DNA from: Pseudomonadota bacterium
GTDB taxonomy: Bacteria; Pseudomonadota; Alphaproteobacteria; Acetobacterales; Acetobacteraceae
Assembly (NCBI GenBank): GCA_021828605.1
Contig: JAJZEG010000390.1
Location: 1 to 8,731 of the forward strand
Reading direction: 5' to 3'
DNA length: 8,731 nt
A program made the position numbers and the translations under genes. Shown piece by piece: positions 5,308 through 8,731 of the stretch; the first letter of the stretch is position 1, and each line of letters begins with the position of its first letter. The notes beneath the pieces were generated by a model. The model did not search any database, had not been told where the DNA came from, and saw nothing but the letters and a program-made list of their open reading frames with translations.

Positions 5308-6164
5308 GAGGCGAGCCCTAGGATGATGCGCGCTTCGGCAGGCGAGGCGATGGCGCGACCGGCCCTGCGCGCGCAGGCAGCGAGATCAGCGATCAGATCA
5401 CCATTACCGCGCGCGCGATCCCCATTGGCGCGGAAAAAACTATCTTCGAGGCCGGTGCGGAGCATGCCGCCGATTTCGGCAACATGCTGGTGTATCCGCC
5501 AGATTTCGGATCGGCCAATCAGGGTTGCTTGCCAGATTGCGTCGGTTGGCATGAAGCGACGACAGAGTTTGATCACCTCGATATCCACCGGCATGCCCGA
5601 GGCGACGCCCATTACCAGATTATATAAAGCGCGTTCGATCATGCCGGCGCGACGGTATAAATCGACGGAGCGGACGATGCCGAGATCGAAACATTCAAAC
5701 TCCGGGCGGACGTTGAATTTGGTTCCTGCATGCAGCATGGTGGTGATTTTGCTGACCGGGTTATCAAACATCATCGGCGGCCAGGCCCAGCGCCCGTCAT
5801 CGCGTAGTTTTAGATAATTGAGGCTGCCCGCGTTGCAGGCGGCGATTTCCGGGCGAATCCGCTCCATACAGGCGAGCGGTCCACTAACATCCGCGCCGAT
5901 GATTCCGGTGGTTTGGTTGATAATGATGCCGGGGCAGAGGGTGCGTATCGCCTCGGTAATGGCGGCGGCGGTATCGGGATCCCAGCTTGGCAAATGGCCG
6001 GAATTCGGGCGTTGGTCGCGGAAGTGAAGATGAATTATGGCTGCACCCTGCTCGAACGCTTCGCGGGCGGATTGGGCCATGGCTTCAGGCGTGACGGGCA
6101 CGGGATGGGTGCGCGGATCGGTGAGCACGCCGTTGAGGGCGCAGGTGAGAATGATTTTATCCAT
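5304..6164 (-). CDS. BKACE beta-keto acid cleavage enzyme (DUF849)
   Basis: A 286-residue TIM-barrel protein of the BKACE family, whose founder is Kce, the 3-keto-5-aminohexanoate cleavage enzyme of lysine fermentation. Family reaction: a beta-keto acid plus acetyl-CoA gives acetoacetate plus a new acyl-CoA, with a zinc ion. Visible features: the start ILTCALNGV, zinc ligands in AAIIHLHFRD (His45, His47), IINQTTG (81-87), NAGSLNY (111-117), RPEFECFD (153-160), and RTGLED (236-241), where Arg236 and Glu240 match the catalytic Arg and third zinc ligand of Kce in spacing. Length is normal. The ATG start has GGAG 7 nt upstream and lies 8 bp inside the end of the carboxylase gene; its own stop overlaps the ligase start by 4 bp. 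The substrate is not known: the HFRD and TDPRTHPVPVTP segments suggest a subgroup other than Kce. It sits where liuE (HMG-CoA lyase) follows liuD in classical leucine clusters. Confidence 0.92.
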   Translation of the reverse strand: MDKIILTCALNGVLTDPRTHPVPVTPEAMAQSAREAFEQGAAIIHLHFRDQRPNSGHLPSWDPDTAAAITEAIRTLCPGIIINQTTGIIGADVSGPLACMERIRPEIAACNAGSLNYLKLRDDGRWAWPPMMFDNPVSKITTMLHAGTKFNVRPEFECFDLGIVRSVDLYRRAGMIERALYNLVMGVASGMPVDIEVIKLCRRFMPTDAIWQATLIGRSEIWRIHQHVAEIGGMLRTGLEDSFFRANGDRARGNGDLIADLAACARRAGRAIASPAEARIILGLAS

Positions 6165-8115
6165 GGCTGTGCTCCATTTCGGTCAGATACGCGACTGTCA
6201 CTAACACGTCGCCGGTTGCGATTTGAGCATTGGGCGATTGATGGGCGGTAATGATCCGGCAGGCGACGGGGAGTGCGATGACGGTTTCCATTTTCATCGC
6301 TTCGATGACCGCGAGGCGCTCGCCGGGGGCGAGGGTGGTGTCGGGTGCGGCACAGAGGATCAGGCGGCCTGAGAGCGGGGCGCGGATGTTTGGCTCATGG
6401 GTGATTTTGCGCGATTTTTGTTCGGGGGCAATTTCGGTGAAAGATTGGGTTCGGCCATCGAGGGCGACGGTGAGCGTGGAGCCTGTGCGCAGGGCGATGG
6501 CGCTGCCGCTAATGCCATTGATCTGATAGCGGATGGTATGATCGTCATGTGACAGTTTTTGAACTATGATTGCTGGTGCTGCATCGATACTGACTTGCCA
6601 TTGGTGATCAACCAGGCTGATCTGGCAATGATGGTGGATTTTGTCGCTGACGAGCGTAAACTCGAGCGGGGCTGGGGTGCGGGTGATCAGGCCGTGCTGA
6701 TCGAGGCCAGCGAGCAGAGAAGCGGCGAGAGCCCAGCTTCGTTGGTCATTATGAGCCGGAGGATCCGGGCGCCAGTGATCGAGTGTGGCCACGCGCATCC
6801 TGTGGGTTTGGAAATCGGGGCTATTGAGCAGGTCGATCAAAAAATTTCTGTTGGTGGTGATGCCGAGGATGGGCGCGTGGGCGAGTGCTGATTGCAGACG
6901 GCGGATGGCTTGCGCGCGGTCGCGACCATGGGCGATGATTTTTGCTAACATTGAATCGTAGTAAGGGGTGATCACCGCGCCTTCGGTGATGCCGGAATCG
7001 ATGCGGATACCTGGGAGATTGGTGAGCGGACGCCAATAATCGATGGTGCCGGTTTGCGGCGCAAAATTATGATCGGGGTCTTCGGCGCAGAGGCGGGCTT
7101 CGATGGCGTGGCCGGTGAAGGTGATCGCGGATTGGTCGCAGGGGACTGATTCGCTGTTAGCGATACGTAATTGCCAATCGACCAGATCGATGCCGGTGAT
7201 GGCTTCGGTGATGGTGTGTTCGACTTGGATGCGGGTGTTCATTTCGAGGAAGTAGAACTGGTCTTGATCATCGAGGATGAATTCGACGGTGCCGAGGCTG
7301 CGATAATTGACGCTGGATGCGGCTTGCACGGCGGCGTGGTGCAGAGCGGCGCGCAGTTCGGGTGATAAGGAAGATGCTGGCGCTTCCTCGATAATTTTTT
7401 GACGGCGGCGTTGCGGGGTGCAATCGCGGTCCCCGAGATGGAGAATGGTGCCCGCGTGATCGCCGCAGATTTGCACTTCGATGTGACGGCCAGAGTCGAT
7501 GAATTTTTCGAGCATCAGCCGATCATCGCCGAAGCTGGTCATGGCCTCCCGGCGGGCGGCATCGAGGGCGTCGGGGAGTTGCGCGAGATCGGTGATGATG
7601 CGCATGCCGCGCCCGCCGCCGCCGGCGACGGCTTTGATCAGCAAGGGGGTGCCGAGGCGGTTGGCGTGGTTGGTTAAAGCGTGATCGGATTGATCGGCGC
7701 CGTCATAGCCAGGGATGATCGGCACGCCATAGGTCGCGACATGGGCTTTGGCGTGGGCTTTATCGCCCATCAGATGGATGGTTGCAGGCGTGGGGCCGAT
7801 GAAAATAATGTTAGCGTCGGCGCAGGCTTGGGCGAAGCTGGCGCGCTCGGCGAGGAAGCCATAGCCGGGATGGATGGCATCGGCGCCAGTCGCATGCGCG
7901 GCTTTGATCAGTTTGGCTTGGTCGAGATAGGTGGCGGCGGCATCGCCCGCGCCAAGGGCGACGGCGCAATCGGCCAAGGTGACGTGGGGGGCGTTGCAAT
8001 CCGCTTCGCTAAATACGGCGATGGTTCGGTAGCCGTTGGCTTGGGCGGTGCGAATGATGCGCGCGGCGATTTCGCCGCGATTGGCGATCAGGATGCTGCG
8101 GATCGGGTGGGTCAT
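6157..8115 (-). CDS. Acyl-CoA carboxylase alpha subunit (biotin carboxylase plus biotin carrier), probably methylcrotonyl-CoA type
   Basis: A 652-residue protein that carries out the ATP-dependent carboxylation of biotin and holds the biotin itself. Domains in order: biotin carboxylase about 4-450 (ILIANRGEIAARI; IHPGYGFLAE at 81-90; ATP-grasp glycine loop KAVAGGGGRGM at 161-171; QRRRQKIIEEAP at 235-246; EMNTRIQVEH at 291-300), a linker/BT region about 460-565 that docks the beta subunit, and a biotinyl domain about 576-643 with EAMKME, Lys608 being the biotin site. The size and the BT region fit the methylcrotonyl-, geranyl- and propionyl-CoA carboxylase alpha subunits, not bacterial AccC (about 450). 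The neighbouring LiuC-like hydratase favours methylcrotonyl-CoA (liuD) or geranyl-CoA (atuF). The beta subunit is not in the window and may lie upstream beyond 8731. The start ATG overlaps the hydratase stop (ATGA), with no Shine-Dalgarno sequence, so translation probably depends on coupling. Confidence 0.93.
   Translation of the reverse strand: MTHPIRSILIANRGEIAARIIRTAQANGYRTIAVFSEADCNAPHVTLADCAVALGAGDAAATYLDQAKLIKAAHATGADAIHPGYGFLAERASFAQACADANIIFIGPTPATIHLMGDKAHAKAHVATYGVPIIPGYDGADQSDHALTNHANRLGTPLLIKAVAGGGGRGMRIITDLAQLPDALDAARREAMTSFGDDRLMLEKFIDSGRHIEVQICGDHAGTILHLGDRDCTPQRRRQKIIEEAPASSLSPELRAALHHAAVQAASSVNYRSLGTVEFILDDQDQFYFLEMNTRIQVEHTITEAITGIDLVDWQLRIANSESVPCDQSAITFTGHAIEARLCAEDPDHNFAPQTGTIDYWRPLTNLPGIRIDSGITEGAVITPYYDSMLAKIIAHGRDRAQAIRRLQSALAHAPILGITTNRNFLIDLLNSPDFQTHRMRVATLDHWRPDPPAHNDQRSWALAASLLAGLDQHGLITRTPAPLEFTLVSDKIHHHCQISLVDHQWQVSIDAAPAIIVQKLSHDDHTIRYQINGISGSAIALRTGSTLTVALDGRTQSFTEIAPEQKSRKITHEPNIRAPLSGRLILCAAPDTTLAPGERLAVIEAMKMETVIALPVACRIITAHQSPNAQIATGDVLVTVAYLTEMEHSHG
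6172..6175 (-). promoter_or_regulatory. BKACE ribosome binding site inside the carboxylase gene
   Basis: GGAG on the minus strand, 7 nt before the BKACE ATG, lies within the last codons of the carboxylase alpha gene. It supports the 8-bp overlapping start at 6164. Confidence 0.65.
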
Positions 8116-8731
8116 GGGGCGATTGACCAGGAGGGTGGGCGGCGGGCGATGAAGGCGGCAATGCCTTCCTCGGCTTCCGGGCTGCGCGCACTGGCGATGA
8201 AGTGATCGGCGGCGTGGGTGATATACTGCGCGCTGGTTAGGGATTGAGCGGCGCGGACTAGGGCCTTGGTGGTGGCGATGGCGCCGGGGGCGGCGCTGCG
8301 CAGTTGGGTGATAACGCTGGCGAGACTGGCTTCACCCGCTTCGGTGTCGGGATAGGTGATGTCGAATAGTCCGAAGGTTTTTGCCGCATCGGCGCCTACG
8401 GCTTGGCCGGTGATGGCGAGGCGGTTGGCGATGACGGGGCCGGTGCGGGCCATCACCATGGGCAGGATTTGGGCGGGGATTAGGCCGAGCGTGACCTCGC
8501 TCATGCGGAGTTTGGTGGTGCTGCTAGCTAACACGATGTCGGCGGCACAAGCGAGGCCGATGCCGCCGCCGATGACGCTGCCTTGCACGCAGGCGATGAT
8601 CGGTTTCGGGTGGGTACTGATGATGGTGCAGAGTTGGCCGAATTTTTCGTTGGCCGCGCGGAGTGCATTATTGGTGGGATCGGCGCGGGCGGCGGCGGCT
8701 TCGATGAGATCGGCCCCGGCGCAGAAATGAT
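8112..8731 (-). CDS. Enoyl-CoA hydratase, methylglutaconyl-CoA hydratase (LiuC)-like, N-terminus missing
   Basis: The last 205 residues of a crotonase-family protein; about 55 N-terminal residues lie beyond the window. Both oxyanion-hole segments are visible: HFCAGADL at the very start and GSVIGGGIGLACAAD at 50-64 of the visible part. The catalytic Glu equivalent to Glu144 of rat enoyl-CoA hydratase is Glu78 in SEVTLGLIPA. The expected second Glu (rat Glu164) appears to be Arg in ANRLAITG (101-108), and the usual GAGG after the Pro is replaced by AQILP. As I recall, LiuC-type methylglutaconyl-CoA hydratases share both changes (LGL.PA.ISP and ..RR....TA). The C-terminus EEGIAAFIARRPPSW is typical of the family. 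Likely role: hydration of 3-methylglutaconyl-CoA to HMG-CoA in leucine breakdown; isohexenylglutaconyl-CoA hydratase (AtuE) is the alternative. It overlaps the carboxylase gene by 4 bp. Confidence 0.88.
   Translation of the reverse strand, partial: HFCAGADLIEAAAARADPTNNALRAANEKFGQLCTIISTHPKPIIACVQGSVIGGGIGLACAADIVLASSTTKLRMSEVTLGLIPAQILPMVMARTGPVIANRLAITGQAVGADAAKTFGLFDITYPDTEAGEASLASVITQLRSAAPGAIATTKALVRAAQSLTSAQYITHAADHFIASARSPEAEEGIAAFIARRPPSWSIAP

Noticed and set aside
4948..5817. Plus-strand open frame of 289 codons opposite the ligase and BKACE genes
   Set aside because: It spans the junction of two well-supported minus-strand genes, shows no recognisable domain, and is best explained as an antisense shadow.
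5304..6164. HMG-CoA lyase (liuE), expected at this place in a leucine cluster
   Set aside because: The motifs (ALNGV start, IHLHFRD, NAGSLNY, RPEFECFD, GLED) are those of DUF849/BKACE, not of HMG-CoA lyase.
6157..8115. Housekeeping acetyl-CoA carboxylase biotin carboxylase (accC)
   Set aside because: The protein is about 200 residues longer than AccC and carries its own biotinyl domain and docking region; the gene neighbours are catabolic and accB is absent.
7681..8205. Gly/Asp-rich plus-strand open frame of 174 codons
   Set aside because: It lies opposite the biotin carboxylase N-terminal domain, whose motifs are unambiguous; the Gly/Ala/Asp richness is a complement effect.

Overview
The window looks like chromosomal DNA of a GC-rich alphaproteobacterium, possibly of the Acetobacteraceae/Rhodospirillales. 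This rests on gene content, codon style and the palindromic intergenic DNA, not on any marker gene. It holds two converging gene groups with a structured gap between them. I found no tRNA, rRNA, CRISPR array, transposase or phage gene.

Left half, plus strand (about 177 to 3255): four closely spaced genes read the same way. They are a small cytoplasmic protein made of two SH3-like domains (TTG start), purB (adenylosuccinate lyase), an NRDE/TANGO2-family protein with an N-terminal Met-Cys, and a secreted YceI-family protein. The gaps are 29, 14 and 27 bp, so one transcript is likely. Upstream, at the left edge, a short open frame on the minus strand may be the start of a divergent gene.

Middle (3256 to 3525): no gene. 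This DNA is a run of five stem-loops, four of them nearly back to back. The last one reaches into the stop codon of the minus-strand operon. One stem, followed by a short T-rich stretch, could end plus-strand transcription.

Right half, minus strand (8731 down to 3526): four overlapping genes. The order of transcription is an enoyl-CoA hydratase of methylglutaconyl-CoA hydratase (LiuC) type, cut by the window edge; a biotin-dependent carboxylase alpha subunit of the methylcrotonyl/geranyl/propionyl-CoA carboxylase class; a BKACE (DUF849) beta-keto acid cleavage enzyme; and a long-chain acyl-CoA synthetase. The overlaps are 4, 8 and 4 bp, a strong sign of translational coupling. The hydratase-carboxylase pair matches the core of leucine (Liu) or acyclic terpene (Atu) catabolic clusters. 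In the classical Liu order the next gene is HMG-CoA lyase (liuE), but here that place is taken by BKACE, a different enzyme that also makes acetoacetate. This is the most interesting point in the window.

The plus strand is G- and T-rich over most of the window, so genes on the two strands use different synonymous codons (ATT and GCG on plus, ATC and GCC on minus). This fits replication-strand asymmetry with plus as the probable leading strand.
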